Below, in pieces: positions 1 through 8,747 of a stretch of 64,000 nucleotides of DNA. The notes beneath the pieces were generated by a model. The model was not told the DNA's origin. It ran no database searches and saw only the letters and a program-made list of their open reading frames with translations. This DNA is from Bin5 sp965207495. Lineage in GTDB: Bacteria > Chloroflexota > Anaerolineae > Caldilineales > Caldilineaceae. Each line of letters opens with the position of its first letter. Positions within the stretch are counted from its first letter, which is position 1. The stretch is from contig OZ242287.1 of NCBI GenBank assembly GCA_965207495.1, positions 4,960,001 to 5,024,000 on the forward strand, read 5' to 3'. The position numbers and the translations under genes are program-made.

Positions 1-95
1 GGGCGATTTTTCGGGGATGGATGTGAGGACTGGACACAGGCTAGTCGATACCAGAGGTACAAGAGAGTTCAGCCCCATCATTGGGATGCAGCCAT
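1..95 (+). repeat. Tail module of the composite dispersed repeat (partial copy at window edge)
   Basis: The first bases match, with a few substitutions, the segment at 8748-8838: both begin GGGCGATTTTTCGG, run through GGATGTG and GGACTGGACA, and end in a GAG(A)GTTCA-CCCC-ATT-GGGATGC box. Related tails lie at about 35764-35850 and 50285-50370. It is noncoding in all reading frames that I examined. The rest of the copy would lie to the left of the window. Confidence 0.75.
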
Positions 96-424
96 TAAAG
101 TGGTATCACCTCCTCGTATGCAGGTTTCAGGCGTGTTTCCGGTCTGGGTCACAGCCGAGGTCGAGTTAGTGGCACTCAGGCATGACGGTTGGATGAAAGG
201 GGAAGCGGAATGTACATTCCCCTTTGCAATCATTGTGGAAATTGGAGGGCGGGTCTTTGCTATGATAGGCTGTTTTCGAGCCGCCAGGCATGGATTTTGA
301 CGTGCCATGGAGGCGGCGCGGCAGTCTCAGACTTTGTTGCCCCCGAGCGAATTCAGGATGGACTGTTTGTTAAAGAGAATCATTTCCTCTCCTCGCGGTT
401 TTGTGTTCCTCATCAATAGATAGA
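96..424. other. Gap before uvsE; no firm gene, possible decayed ORF
   Basis: No gene can be supported here. An open frame on the plus strand at 100-300 (GTG start, 66 residues) alternates hydrophobic and polar residues like a small beta-rich domain end, but it has no ribosome binding site, begins right at the repeat tail and cannot be matched to a family. It may be the 3' remnant of a gene cut by the repeat. Confidence 0.3.
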
Positions 425-1405
425 ATGCCCAACCAACGCATGATGAACGGGACGCGCGTCCGGTTGGGGTTTCCTGTTAAGGTGCTGGGGGCGCCGGGGT
501 TGCGCTCGCACGACAGCCGACGCTGGCAAAACCAGCCCCACCTGAGCGTCAGTCTGGTCTATCTGCGCGATATTTTTCTCTATCTGGCGCGGAGGGAGAT
601 CCGGTTTTATCGGATGGCCGGACAGCTTGCCCCGTATCTGACCCACCCGGATCTGCCGGCGTTTCACAATCAGCTGGACGAATGTTCGACGGAGCTGGCC
701 GCGATCGGGGATTTGGCGCGGCAGCAGAGCGTGCGCTTGACGCTGCACCCGGGCTTCTACGTGCAGTTGAGCCATCCGGATGCTGCTCTGGCGGCACGGT
801 CGAGCGTGGAGCTGGCTGCAGCGACTTCACTGCTGGATGGGATGGGGCTGGATGCGTCGAGCGTGGTTGTCGTTCACGTGGGGGGAGGCCACGCGGACGT
901 ACCGGCGGCACTGGACCGGTTCGCGCGAACGGCCAATTTGCTGCCGGACAAGGTGCGGAGGCGCCTAGTCCTGGAGAATGGAGACCGGGAGTTCGGACTG
1001 CGCGATGTGCTGTGGGTGCACCGGCGGACGGGGATTCCGGTGGTGCTGGACACGCTCCACCACCGTTGTCACAATCCGGATGCGATCCCGCAGCTGGATG
1101 CGCTGAAGATTGCACTGGCGACATGGCCGGAGAATGTGGTTCCGAAGATCCATGTCAGCAGCCCGCGCACGGCGGTGCGCACACTCTATCGCGATGGCGC
1201 GGCGCGCGTACAGATGCCGCTGGCGCATCAGCACAGTGATTTTCTGCACCCGTTTGAGGTCATCGACCTGTTGCAGGCGGCGGTCGCGGCGCGATTGCGG
1301 TCGTTTGATGTTATGCTGGAGGCGAAGGCGAAGGATGTTGCGTTGCTGCGCCTGCGGGAGCAGATCAGCAGGTACGCGCCGAATCTGGCGCGGCATGTAC
1401 AGTGA
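425..1405 (+). CDS. uvsE: UV damage endonuclease UvsE
   Basis: UvsE/UVDE enzymes nick DNA 5' of UV photoproducts and start an alternative excision repair. They are metal-dependent TIM barrels. Landmarks seen, numbered from the chosen start: RLGF near the N-terminus, HPG at about 108-110, HVGGG at about 151-155, LEN at about 183-185 and a D-x-x-HH segment at about 209-213, in the order typical of the family. Length (326 residues) is normal. An upstream in-frame TTG at 401 and ATGs at 440 and 443 are alternatives; none has a clear Shine-Dalgarno, and 425 is the first ATG. The next gene starts within 20 bases, so the two are probably co-transcribed. Confidence 0.85.
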   Translation: MPNQRMMNGTRVRLGFPVKVLGAPGLRSHDSRRWQNQPHLSVSLVYLRDIFLYLARREIRFYRMAGQLAPYLTHPDLPAFHNQLDECSTELAAIGDLARQQSVRLTLHPGFYVQLSHPDAALAARSSVELAAATSLLDGMGLDASSVVVVHVGGGHADVPAALDRFARTANLLPDKVRRRLVLENGDREFGLRDVLWVHRRTGIPVVLDTLHHRCHNPDAIPQLDALKIALATWPENVVPKIHVSSPRTAVRTLYRDGAARVQMPLAHQHSDFLHPFEVIDLLQAAVAARLRSFDVMLEAKAKDVALLRLREQISRYAPNLARHVQ

Positions 1406-1422
1406 GGAGAAACGACCGGGAA

Positions 1423-2163
1423 ATGTCAGAGGAATATACAGATCCTTACAACCTTAAGCGGACGGTCCTGGTCGCGGTCGTGAACAACCGGGCCGATTTG
1501 CGCCGGGCGGCGTCGGAGGGCTGGTACCGCATTCCGCAGAGGCGGGCGCCGCGGCGGGTTGGCGCCGACTATCTGGCGTTTTACCAGACGGGGGCTTTCG
1601 AGAGGGAAACGGAGGCGCGGACGGTCAGCTATTATGCGGCTGTCCGGCGGTATCAGCTGTTGTCGCGGGCGGAGCTTCTGCCGGATGAGGCGGACCATGC
1701 GCGGGCGGAGGAGTATTATTTTCGCATTGAAATTGGCCCGTTGATGCGTTTGGCGCGGCCGGTGCCGGCAACCACGTTCAGGCGCCTGACCTTTATTCAT
1801 ACGACGTTGGAGCGTCTGTTGAACGCGAAGGATGTAAAGGAGCTGAAGCCGGAGGGCGAACCGTTCCAAGCGTTGTGGAGCGCGCTGCGGGACAGCCGGT
1901 TGAGGCCGCTACCCAACCGGTTGGCGGGGGACTGGCCGGTGGACATTGCATTGCGGGTGCGCAACGGGTATCTTGGAATCAGGCTTGATGAGTCCAGCGA
2001 TATGCGAGAGGCGTACGGGCCGGGGGATAACTGGCGGGTTCTGCGTATTCCGGAAAGCCGGATTGAGGTTGACCTGGAGGGCTGCCTGGGGGAGATCGGA
2101 GCGGCGCTGGTGGACTTGGGCGGCTCGCTTGACGCGAAGCCGGGACGGGAGATGGTGTTTTAG
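1423..2163 (+). CDS. Conserved protein with PUA/EVE-like N-terminal half
   Basis: About 246 residues, no signal peptide or membrane segment. The N-terminal half (VLVAVVNN, GWYRIP, YLAFYQTGAF, YYAAVRRY, YYFRIEIGPL) resembles conserved cyanobacterial and Chloroflexota proteins whose fold looks PUA/EVE-like, a fold that often binds modified RNA or DNA bases. The segment LTFIHTTLERLLNA is also typical of that group. The C-terminal third is less conserved. I chose ATG 1423; an in-frame GTG at 1402 overlaps the uvsE stop but has no binding site. A GAGGAG lies 13 bases upstream of 1423. Pairing with uvsE suggests a nucleic-acid role, but this is inference. Confidence 0.6.
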   Translation: MSEEYTDPYNLKRTVLVAVVNNRADLRRAASEGWYRIPQRRAPRRVGADYLAFYQTGAFERETEARTVSYYAAVRRYQLLSRAELLPDEADHARAEEYYFRIEIGPLMRLARPVPATTFRRLTFIHTTLERLLNAKDVKELKPEGEPFQALWSALRDSRLRPLPNRLAGDWPVDIALRVRNGYLGIRLDESSDMREAYGPGDNWRVLRIPESRIEVDLEGCLGEIGAALVDLGGSLDAKPGREMVF

Positions 2164-2190
2164 CGCAGGCGCGATGTGGAGGAGCCGGAT

Positions 2191-2679
2191 ATGGAACTGA
2201 CTATCAATGGAAAGAGCTATACGCTGGATGTTCCCGACGAGGAGAGGCTGCTGTGGGTACTGCGGGACTGGCTGGGGCTGACGGGCACGAAGTTCGGTTG
2301 CGGGGTTGGTATCTGCGGCGCGTGCACGGTTCATGTCAACGGGACGGCGGTTCGGTCGTGTTTGATGCCGCTGGCCGCGGTTGCGGGGGCGGACATCCGC
2401 ACGATTGAAGGGCTGGCGTCGACGGACGGCAACGGCTCGATCACGCTGCATCCGGTACAACAGTCGTTTATCGATCACCAGGTACCGCAGTGCGGCTGGT
2501 GCATGAGCGGTCAGATCATGCAGGCGGCCTCGTTTCTGGCGCAGAATCCGCAGCCATCTGAAGAGGAGACTGTGCGCGCGATGAGCGGAAACTACTGCCG
2601 CTGCGGTTGCTATGTGCGCATCCGGCAGGCTGTCCAACAGGCGGCCGGGATGGCGGACGGGGAGGAGGTCGCGACATGA
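2191..2679 (+). CDS. iorA: (2Fe-2S) ferredoxin-like subunit of a molybdenum hydroxylase (IorA-like)
   Basis: Small electron-transfer subunit of the xanthine oxidase superfamily, as in isoquinoline 1-oxidoreductase. Two iron-sulfur cluster sites are visible: a plant-type ferredoxin set (FGCGVGICGAC then a Cys after VNGTAVRS) in the N-terminal half and an all-helical set (CGWCMSGQ, then GNYCRCGCY) in the C-terminal half. Length of 162 residues is normal. ATG 2191 is chosen because GGAGGAG sits just upstream; a GTG at 2176 lies before that site. The stop overlaps the start of the catalytic subunit by ATGA, so the two genes are translationally coupled. Confidence 0.9.
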   Translation: MELTINGKSYTLDVPDEERLLWVLRDWLGLTGTKFGCGVGICGACTVHVNGTAVRSCLMPLAAVAGADIRTIEGLASTDGNGSITLHPVQQSFIDHQVPQCGWCMSGQIMQAASFLAQNPQPSEEETVRAMSGNYCRCGCYVRIRQAVQQAAGMADGEEVAT

Positions 2680-4994
2680 AGCAGGAACGCGAATCCAGCG
2701 AAGGAGTCGAGGCGCAGAACGGCTCGACAAATATAAACAGTGAAGAAGGGAAAGCGACCGGGGAAGATCCTGTCCCATCGCGGAAACGGCGCTGGCGACT
2801 CTCGCGGCGGGGTTTTCTGATTGGACTGGGGGTGGCGGGGGCCGGCCTGGCCGTGGGCGCGTATTTCGGCAGACCGGTTCTCTACGAAGTCATGGCGGAA
2901 AGCATGGCAGGGGCTGAACACGGCGCGAGCGGATTCATGCAGCTGCCCTCCGATCCACCACTGTGGCTGGAAGTATTGGAGGACAGCCGCATACGACTCT
3001 CTTTGACCAAGGTGGAGATGGGGCAAGGCGTTCACACGTCGATCGCGCAGATTGCGGCGGAGGAGCTGGGAATCGGTTGGGAAGACCTGGTCGTGGAGCA
3101 GGCCGATACGTCTTCCGATCTGGTGGACAGTTTCGGTACCGGCGGCAGCTTTTCAGTTGCAACCAGCTACGGCCCGTTGCGACTGGCGGCCGCGGGCATG
3201 CGGAGTCTGCTGCGGCGGGAGGCGGCGGCAGTCTTAGAGGCGCCGGAGGCTGCTTTGCGAGTTGAGGGGCGGGGGTTTGTTGTCGCGGACGGTACAGAGA
3301 AGCGGGCTGACTTCTACAGTTTGGTTGGGGCGATTACGAGCTGGGAACTGCCTGGTGAGGAGGAGTTGGCGCTGAAGCAGGTTGATGAATTCGCCGTAAT
3401 CGGACAGTCGGTCGCGCGCATCGACATTCCCGACAAAGTGACGGGGCAGGCAGTTTACGGTTATGACATGCGCGTGCCCAACATGCTTTACGGCGCGGTG
3501 GCGCGGCCGCCGACGCTGGAAGCGAAGCTGCTTAGCGCGTCGGCGGGCGAGGCGGCAGGGATGGAGGGTGTCGAAGAGTTCGTGATCGATGTGGAAAGCG
3601 GTTTTGCCGGGGTGGTGGCGAACTCTCGCAGGGCGGCCTGGTCGGCGGTGAAGGCGATGGAGACGGAGTGGGATGAAGGGCATCTGTGGCAGCAGGAGGA
3701 GATCGAGGCGTTGATCGAGCCTGATGGAGAAGGCGGTATCACGATCCAGCGCGAGGGAAATGCCGCGGGCGCGTTGGGGAAAGAGGCCCCGATCACGGCC
3801 ACCTACCGTTCGCCGTTTGCCGTGCAAGCTCCACTGGAGGCACCGGCAGCACTGGCGGATGTCCAGGACGGCCAGGTAACTGTGTGGGTATCGACGCAGT
3901 CTCACGAAAGGGCGAAGAGTATGATCGCCGATGCGCTCGGCGTGGAGGCGGACACAGTTCGGGTTGTCCCGACCTATCTCGGGGGCGGCTTTGGCAGCAA
4001 GCTTGATACCGGGGTGGCGATTGAGGCGGCCCGCCTGTCGGAAGCGGTTGGCGCGCCTGTCCACGTGGGATGGGATCGGGTGGAAGCGATGCTTCATGGC
4101 TACCTGCGGCCGCCAACGAAAAGCGTTCTCTCCGGTGCGCTGGATGGAAGTGGACGGATCGTCGCGATGGAGCACCGGCAAGGAAGCAGCGACGTGGCCT
4201 TCAGTTTCATGCCGGATTTCATGGAGTTGGTAATGGGTGCTGACTTCGGCGCGACGATTGGGGCGCGAATCAGTTATGACGTGCCCAATCGCACGGTGAC
4301 GGCCTGGCGAAAGTCGCTGCCGGTATGGACCGGCTGGTGGCGCGGCTTGGGACTTTTTGCGAATACATTTGCAGTGGAAAGTTTCGTTGATGAGCTAGCG
4401 GAGGCGGCGGGCGCGGACCCACTCCAGTTCCGCCTCGATCATCTGCCTGACAGCCTCGAGGGCCGGCGCACAGGAGATGTCCTGGAGGCGGTCGCGGAAC
4501 TGAGCGGCTGGGGGAATGCGCCGCCTGCGGGCCGGGCGCGGGGTATCGCATGTTTTGCGTCAAACACTGTGGTTGCACAGGTGGCGGAGGTCTCGGTGGA
4601 CGCAGAATCCGGTGAAATAACCGTCCACGACGTGGCCTGCGCGGTGGACTGCGGGCTTGTGGTGAATCCGGATGGGGCGAAGGCGCAGATAGAGGGGAAC
4701 GTGATGTGGGGCGTGGGGTCGACGCTGATCGAGCAGGCGTATGTGAAGGATGGACGGCTGGCGTTGAACAACTTCGAGAGCTACCCGCTGCTGACGATGG
4801 GTGATGCGCCGGATGTCCGTTCCGTTCTTGTGGACACGGGGATCAAGACGCCGTTTGGGATGGGCGAGCCGCCGATCGGGCCGGTGGGCGCGGCAGTTGC
4901 GAACGCGTTTACGGCGGCGACGGGAAGGCGGATTCGGACACTGCCGATGACGCCGGCGCGCGTCCTGGATGCGCTGGCTGAGAGCGGATCCTGA
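2676..4994 (+). CDS. iorB: Molybdopterin catalytic subunit of a xanthine-dehydrogenase-family oxidoreductase (IorB-like), Tat exported
   Basis: Large subunit that binds molybdenum cofactor and hydroxylates an aldehyde or N-heterocycle; the substrate cannot be read from sequence. Residues 1-35 form a polar leader, followed by a twin-arginine motif (SRRGFL at 43-48) and a hydrophobic stretch, so folded export to the periplasm or cell surface is likely. Moco-domain landmarks include KVEMGQGVHT, the GGGFG loop (LGGGFGSKLD), CAVDCG and a C-terminal GEPPIGPVGAAVANA with the conserved Glu. Start ATG 2676 follows GGAGGAGG and overlaps the iorA stop. There is no FAD subunit, which matches the two-subunit IorAB type, where a membrane cytochrome usually takes the electrons. 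Confidence 0.88.
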   Translation: MKQERESSEGVEAQNGSTNINSEEGKATGEDPVPSRKRRWRLSRRGFLIGLGVAGAGLAVGAYFGRPVLYEVMAESMAGAEHGASGFMQLPSDPPLWLEVLEDSRIRLSLTKVEMGQGVHTSIAQIAAEELGIGWEDLVVEQADTSSDLVDSFGTGGSFSVATSYGPLRLAAAGMRSLLRREAAAVLEAPEAALRVEGRGFVVADGTEKRADFYSLVGAITSWELPGEEELALKQVDEFAVIGQSVARIDIPDKVTGQAVYGYDMRVPNMLYGAVARPPTLEAKLLSASAGEAAGMEGVEEFVIDVESGFAGVVANSRRAAWSAVKAMETEWDEGHLWQQEEIEALIEPDGEGGITIQREGNAAGALGKEAPITATYRSPFAVQAPLEAPAALADVQDGQVTVWVSTQSHERAKSMIADALGVEADTVRVVPTYLGGGFGSKLDTGVAIEAARLSEAVGAPVHVGWDRVEAMLHGYLRPPTKSVLSGALDGSGRIVAMEHRQGSSDVAFSFMPDFMELVMGADFGATIGARISYDVPNRTVTAWRKSLPVWTGWWRGLGLFANTFAVESFVDELAEAAGADPLQFRLDHLPDSLEGRRTGDVLEAVAELSGWGNAPPAGRARGIACFASNTVVAQVAEVSVDAESGEITVHDVACAVDCGLVVNPDGAKAQIEGNVMWGVGSTLIEQAYVKDGRLALNNFESYPLLTMGDAPDVRSVLVDTGIKTPFGMGEPPIGPVGAAVANAFTAATGRRIRTLPMTPARVLDALAESGS

Positions 4995-5005
4995 ATATTG
5001 GGACC

Positions 5006-5032
5006 GACCCAGTTTGCCCTGTGGGCTGGGTC
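5006..5032. terminator. Hairpin between convergent genes
   Basis: GACCCAG at 5006-5012 pairs with CTGGGTC at 5026-5032, between the iorB stop and the convergent HD gene stop. No long T-run follows on either side, so terminator function is only likely from position. Confidence 0.4.
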
Positions 5033-5618
5033 AGCTTTGATCGCCGGAGAGGCCCAGTTGCGCGGCGACTTCTTTCATGGCGTCGAGGACGCGTTGCACG
5101 TGCTCGTCGAAGGGTTCGCCCAACTCTTCGATGAAGTGGAGGTTCTCTGCGCGGTCGATGGCGGCGGTGAAGCGCTTGTCCTTCCACTTCTTCTTGACAG
5201 ATCGGAGTCTTACGCCGCGCAGATCCTTGTCCGGGCGCACGTAGCCGCAGGCGAGGATGAGGCCGGTCAGTTCGTCACAGGCCAGGAGCGCTTTGTCGAG
5301 CTTTGACTCGCGGGGGACGCCGAGGAAGGTTGCGTGGGCCTCGACGGCGTGGATGAATTCAGGTGGATAGTCGTTCTGGCGGAAGAGTCTGAGGGCAGTG
5401 CGGGGATGGCCGTTCTCCTGGTCGTCCATGTCGGGGAAGCGGTCGTAGTCCAGATCGTGGAGCAGACCTGTCAGTCCCCAGAGGTCTTCATCTTCGCCAT
5501 AGTGACGGGCGTAGACGCGCATGGCGGATTCTACGGCCAGCATGTGGCGGCGCAGTCCCTCGTTTTCGACCCATTCATGCAGTAGTTGTACAGCTTCATT
5601 CCGACTGGGTAGGGGCAT
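5031..5618 (-). CDS. HD-domain phosphohydrolase-like protein
   Basis: A 195-residue soluble protein with the HD-domain metal-binding pattern: a His after GLRR near residue 20, LLHDLDYDRF in the first half, a His in NGHPRTAL and EAHATF. HD proteins of this size are often (p)ppGpp-, nucleotide- or cyclic-nucleotide-related phosphohydrolases; this subgroup is usually only called a HAD/HD superfamily hydrolase. The caspase-like gene ends 10 bases upstream on the same strand, so they probably share a transcript. Substrate unknown. Confidence 0.75.
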   Translation of the reverse strand: MPLPSRNEAVQLLHEWVENEGLRRHMLAVESAMRVYARHYGEDEDLWGLTGLLHDLDYDRFPDMDDQENGHPRTALRLFRQNDYPPEFIHAVEAHATFLGVPRESKLDKALLACDELTGLILACGYVRPDKDLRGVRLRSVKKKWKDKRFTAAIDRAENLHFIEELGEPFDEHVQRVLDAMKEVAAQLGLSGDQS

Positions 5619-5628
5619 AGTGGCTCCT

Positions 5629-6513
5629 CTAGTTTGAGGTAGGGGTTTGACCGCTTGACTCGCGTTGGCGATGTGCGGTCTCGACTACTTTGCGGACTGG
5701 TGTAACTCGGGCGGTACGAGCTTTATCGGTTGGCGAATTGATTGTCACGTCGCGGAGGCCGTAGACGATTTGGCGGCTGCCGGCGATGTTGGGGTGTGCG
5801 CTGCCGTCGGATCGATCCCGCCAAAGGAGTCTGCCGATGGCGCTGGCGCGGTGGGCGCTGGAGGTCACGGCTTCACTGAATGGGGAGCCGTTGAGCCATT
5901 TGCGCAGAAAGAGGCTGAGGCTTGGCTCCGGCAGCCAGTTGACGGCGTGCGCGCCGTTTACGGCTTGTGCGCCCAATGCCAGCCAGGTGGAGGCCAAGCT
6001 GGCGCCGTAGCAGTTGACTCCGTATACCATGCGCAGGTCGAGGAGGGAGCTGTCCTCGAGGTAGCGTGCGAGCATTTGGTCGAACGCGGCTGCGTCGACG
6101 AGTTCCTGCCCCTTGTACCCGATCAGGCAGCGTTCTTGTCCATGCACGAGCAGGAGTTGATCGACGGTATGGGTGGCGCTGACCTCGACGAGAGCGCCGG
6201 TCAGGTTGGCGGCGGTGGCGTCGTCATCTTCGAGGATGAGGACGCGGTGGTAGCGGCGGTAGGCTCCGAGGCGCCGCAGCAGGAGTTTGGCGTATTCTTC
6301 CGTCAGCCAGTCGATTGCGGTCATTGCCCAGTGGGGCAGATTGACGCCGTGGATGTGGCCGATGTTTTCGAGGAAGACGATCAGCGCCACTGGTCTGCCG
6401 GCGGCAGGCGCATGGTTGTCGAGAAGTTGTGTGGATGGATGTGATGGCGTACGAGAGCTTTGGGTGGGGACGGGGTTGTTGAGCGTCCGAGCAGGAGTCG
6501 TAGGGCGTGTCAT
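5629..6513 (-). CDS. Uncharacterised protein with caspase-like His/Cys pattern
   Basis: About 294 residues from the ATG chosen at 6513; longer starts reach 6603 but overlap the upstream gene. The first 40 residues are rich in Pro, Ser and Thr. The body has a predicted alternating alpha/beta pattern with LLLVHGQE mid-protein and VNCYGASLAS about 60 residues later, followed by LGAQAVNGA. His-Gly and a (D/N)-C-x-G with this spacing resemble the catalytic dyad of clan CD cysteine peptidases (caspase, gingipain, CHAT). The assignment is by motif only. It sits between the HD gene and a small conserved gene in one apparent operon. Confidence 0.5.
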   Translation of the reverse strand: MTRPTTPARTLNNPVPTQSSRTPSHPSTQLLDNHAPAAGRPVALIVFLENIGHIHGVNLPHWAMTAIDWLTEEYAKLLLRRLGAYRRYHRVLILEDDDATAANLTGALVEVSATHTVDQLLLVHGQERCLIGYKGQELVDAAAFDQMLARYLEDSSLLDLRMVYGVNCYGASLASTWLALGAQAVNGAHAVNWLPEPSLSLFLRKWLNGSPFSEAVTSSAHRASAIGRLLWRDRSDGSAHPNIAGSRQIVYGLRDVTINSPTDKARTARVTPVRKVVETAHRQRESSGQTPTSN

Positions 6514-6538
6514 GTGACTCGGCGCGGCGGCGGGCCGC

Positions 6539-6838
6539 TCAGAATTGGAAGCGGCCGTTGGCATCAACGACCCGAACTTTGAAGTTTTCGACGAAGGGTT
6601 CAAGGCCGGCGATGAGTTCCTGCCACTCGTCTGAGCTCAGGATGCGGGCGGCGTCATCCTTATCCTCCAGGACGCCGCCGCCGAGGATCTGGGGGGCTTC
6701 ACCCCAGAGCGTGTACCAGGCGTCGGTGATGCGCAGACCCAGTTGCGCGAGGCCGGGGGCCAGCGTCTGCACGACGTAACGCTGGCAGTCTTCTTCGTGC
6801 CCTTCCCGCATATCGTAACTCAGAAGTACTTTGACCAT
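6539..6838 (-). CDS. Small conserved protein, function unknown
   Basis: About 99 residues, soluble. It opens MVKVLLSYDMREGHEE, a pattern like ferredoxin-fold alpha/beta barrel-type (ABM/Dabb-like) proteins, and ends VENFKVRVVDANGRFQF. The middle has WYTLWGEAPQILGGG. I chose ATG 6838 because GAGGA lies 7 bases upstream; a longer frame to 6928 would run past this signal. It is the first gene of the three-gene minus-strand group with the caspase-like and HD proteins. Confidence 0.55.
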   Translation of the reverse strand: MVKVLLSYDMREGHEEDCQRYVVQTLAPGLAQLGLRITDAWYTLWGEAPQILGGGVLEDKDDAARILSSDEWQELIAGLEPFVENFKVRVVDANGRFQF

Positions 6839-7049
6839 GCTACCGTCCTCAAGGGCTGGGAGATAGTCCTGCGGCGTTATTGCCATCGCCAGCTGTTGGA
6901 AGAGCTGGAATCGGGGCCTACAAAGCATGGGGCCAGCATCCGATTCCGTATGTCAGTATAGCACAGACGAACAACACAGTGCATAGCTGGAGAAGACGCG
7001 GGAGAGCGTTCAACAGGACGCACGCGCTTGCTCCGATGCAGGCGGCTTG

Positions 7050-8363
7050 TTACTCGGTGACGAGAGTGAGAACGTTATCCAGCCGCACTTCGGCTTGACG
7101 GCGAAATTTTTCCACGTTAATTGAGCGGAAGAGCCAGACCGCCAAGAGCAGACCGGCGATTTCGAGAGAGAAGACGGCGGCGTACCCCATCAGCGGGTTG
7201 CCCGTCAGCCAGAAGAACAGGTCGTACAGCAGACCACTGATGACATTGCCAACAGCCTGGCCGGCAAAATTTGCTACACTCCAAGCGCCGATGTAGAGTC
7301 CGGCGGCCTGGGGCACGGTCATATCCAGCATAAAACTGAGATTGCTGACGGTCATCAGGCCACCCCCCAGTCCCAGCAGGAAGACTGAGCCAATAAAGAG
7401 GTTCGATTGGCCGAGCAGACCGGAGGCGATAATGAAGACGAAGGCAACAGCGGTCACATAGGCGCCCACATTGGCACCGGTTCGCTTGCCCCAGCGCTTC
7501 ACAAAGATGATCCCAGCCAGTAGCGTGATGAAGATGCCGGTTCCCCAGATCGATGTCAAACGGGAGGTGGCCGCGACCGACATTCCCAGAGCCTTGGCAC
7601 CGAACGGTTCCAACACTACATCCTGTGCGTGGATGCTGATCAACACGATCATCAAGTAGACAAAGAAACTGCGGGCCTGGGGATTGAGCGCCAACAGACG
7701 TATCACCTGCAAAGGATCGTCGGCGCTGTTGGCAGGCTGGTCGGTTCTGGTTGATGCGCGGGGCTCGATTCGGTAGCTGCCGACAAGGACAAAGATGACG
7801 GATACGAGCCAGATTACACCGAAAGCAGTGGTAAGTGTTTCCTTCGAGAGGGCGGTGGGCGTTGCCAACATGCGAGAGAGGCCAAGACTGGTCGCGATGG
7901 TAGAGGCGATCATCGCTGTCCACATGATGCTGACGGCTCGACTACGGCCGTTTTCGTCGGCGAGCTCGGTGACGAGAGAGAGATAGCTGACCGAGGCGGC
8001 GTTGATGCCGGCGCCCCACAGGCAGAAGACGATGGCCGCGGCCCCAAGACCCATCAAAAAGTCATAGTCCAGTAGATAGGCTACGTGGACTGTGAAGTAA
8101 CTGCCGGTTGCGGCGACAAGTCCGCCGAGGAGAATCCATGGTGTGCGGTGGTAATCTGCTGCCGGATGGCGATCTGACCAGTTGCCTAAGAATATCTGAA
8201 GTGGAGAAAGCAGGTAGGGCAACGCAATGAGGACGGCCACCAGCGTTACCGGCATCTGCATGTCGGCGATCATCACGCGATTTAGCGTGCTGGTGACCGG
8301 AACGACGGTTATGGAGACCCCAACATGTACGAGGGTAAGTTGGATAAGAACGCGGGCATTCAT
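7050..8363 (-). CDS. PucC/BCD-family major facilitator transporter
   Basis: A 437-residue membrane protein with about 12 hydrophobic segments. The cytoplasmic loop QIFLGNWSDRHP and then HRTPWILLGG matches the PucC (bacteriochlorophyll delivery, BCD) subfamily of the MFS, not sugar or drug porters. In phototrophs PucC helps assemble light-harvesting complexes. No photosynthesis or pigment gene is present here, and BCD proteins are also found in non-phototrophs with unknown substrate. It is monocistronic as far as the window shows, and has no strong binding site before its ATG. Confidence 0.75.
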   Translation of the reverse strand: MNARVLIQLTLVHVGVSITVVPVTSTLNRVMIADMQMPVTLVAVLIALPYLLSPLQIFLGNWSDRHPAADYHRTPWILLGGLVAATGSYFTVHVAYLLDYDFLMGLGAAAIVFCLWGAGINAASVSYLSLVTELADENGRSRAVSIMWTAMIASTIATSLGLSRMLATPTALSKETLTTAFGVIWLVSVIFVLVGSYRIEPRASTRTDQPANSADDPLQVIRLLALNPQARSFFVYLMIVLISIHAQDVVLEPFGAKALGMSVAATSRLTSIWGTGIFITLLAGIIFVKRWGKRTGANVGAYVTAVAFVFIIASGLLGQSNLFIGSVFLLGLGGGLMTVSNLSFMLDMTVPQAAGLYIGAWSVANFAGQAVGNVISGLLYDLFFWLTGNPLMGYAAVFSLEIAGLLLAVWLFRSINVEKFRRQAEVRLDNVLTLVTE

Positions 8364-8504
8364 GCTGGAAGCGTACCATAATTTTCATGGGAATTCCAAG
8401 ATTCTGACCTTGGTTTTCATGTCTCGATTCGGGACGTTCAGGGCGCAGTTTCTTGCGCGGGCGAGGGAGGGGGGGCATCTTAGGTCTTGTGGTGGGAACA
8501 GTCT

Positions 8505-8713
8505 GGCGGGAAATTATGGCGGCGGCTGGAGGTGTTTGTCGGCACTTGGAGAGACGCAGGGCATGAAGAAGGCCTGGCCATTCCGGGAGCGGTTGGGGGG
8601 AACACTGTTGGCTAGACACATTGCTAGGGAAGAATGAGCACGGTGGCTAGCAAGGGCGGGGCGGGGCGGGGGCGCAGCCCCCGCACAAGGGAGGGCCGAA
8701 GGCCCGACCGCCC
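8505..8713 (+). repeat. Composite dispersed repeat, copy at 8.5 kb (head and GC-hairpin modules)
   Basis: This noncoding block shares ordered modules with 35380-35720 and 49805-50240: GTCTGGCGGG..., a CGGCACTTGG-AGAGACGCAG segment, AACACTGTTGGCTAGACAC, a GGGAAGAAT...GTGGCTAG segment and a GC-rich double hairpin (GGGGGCGCAGCCCCCGC then GGGCCGAAGGCCC). The tail module follows at 8748. No open reading frame is conserved between copies. Confidence 0.8.
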
Positions 8714-8745
8714 AACTGCAGTGGTCAGTGGCTAGTGGTCAGTGA
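8714..8745 (+). repeat. CTGCAGTGGTCA short intergenic repeat
   Basis: AACTGCAGTGGTCAGTGG followed by a second AGTGGTCAGTGA. The same AACTGCAGTG core recurs at 58916 and 61971, with a CACTGCAGTG variant at 61625, in the gaps of the ATP synthase operon. Here it lies inside the composite repeat, between its hairpin and tail modules. Confidence 0.65.
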
Positions 8746-8747
8746 AT

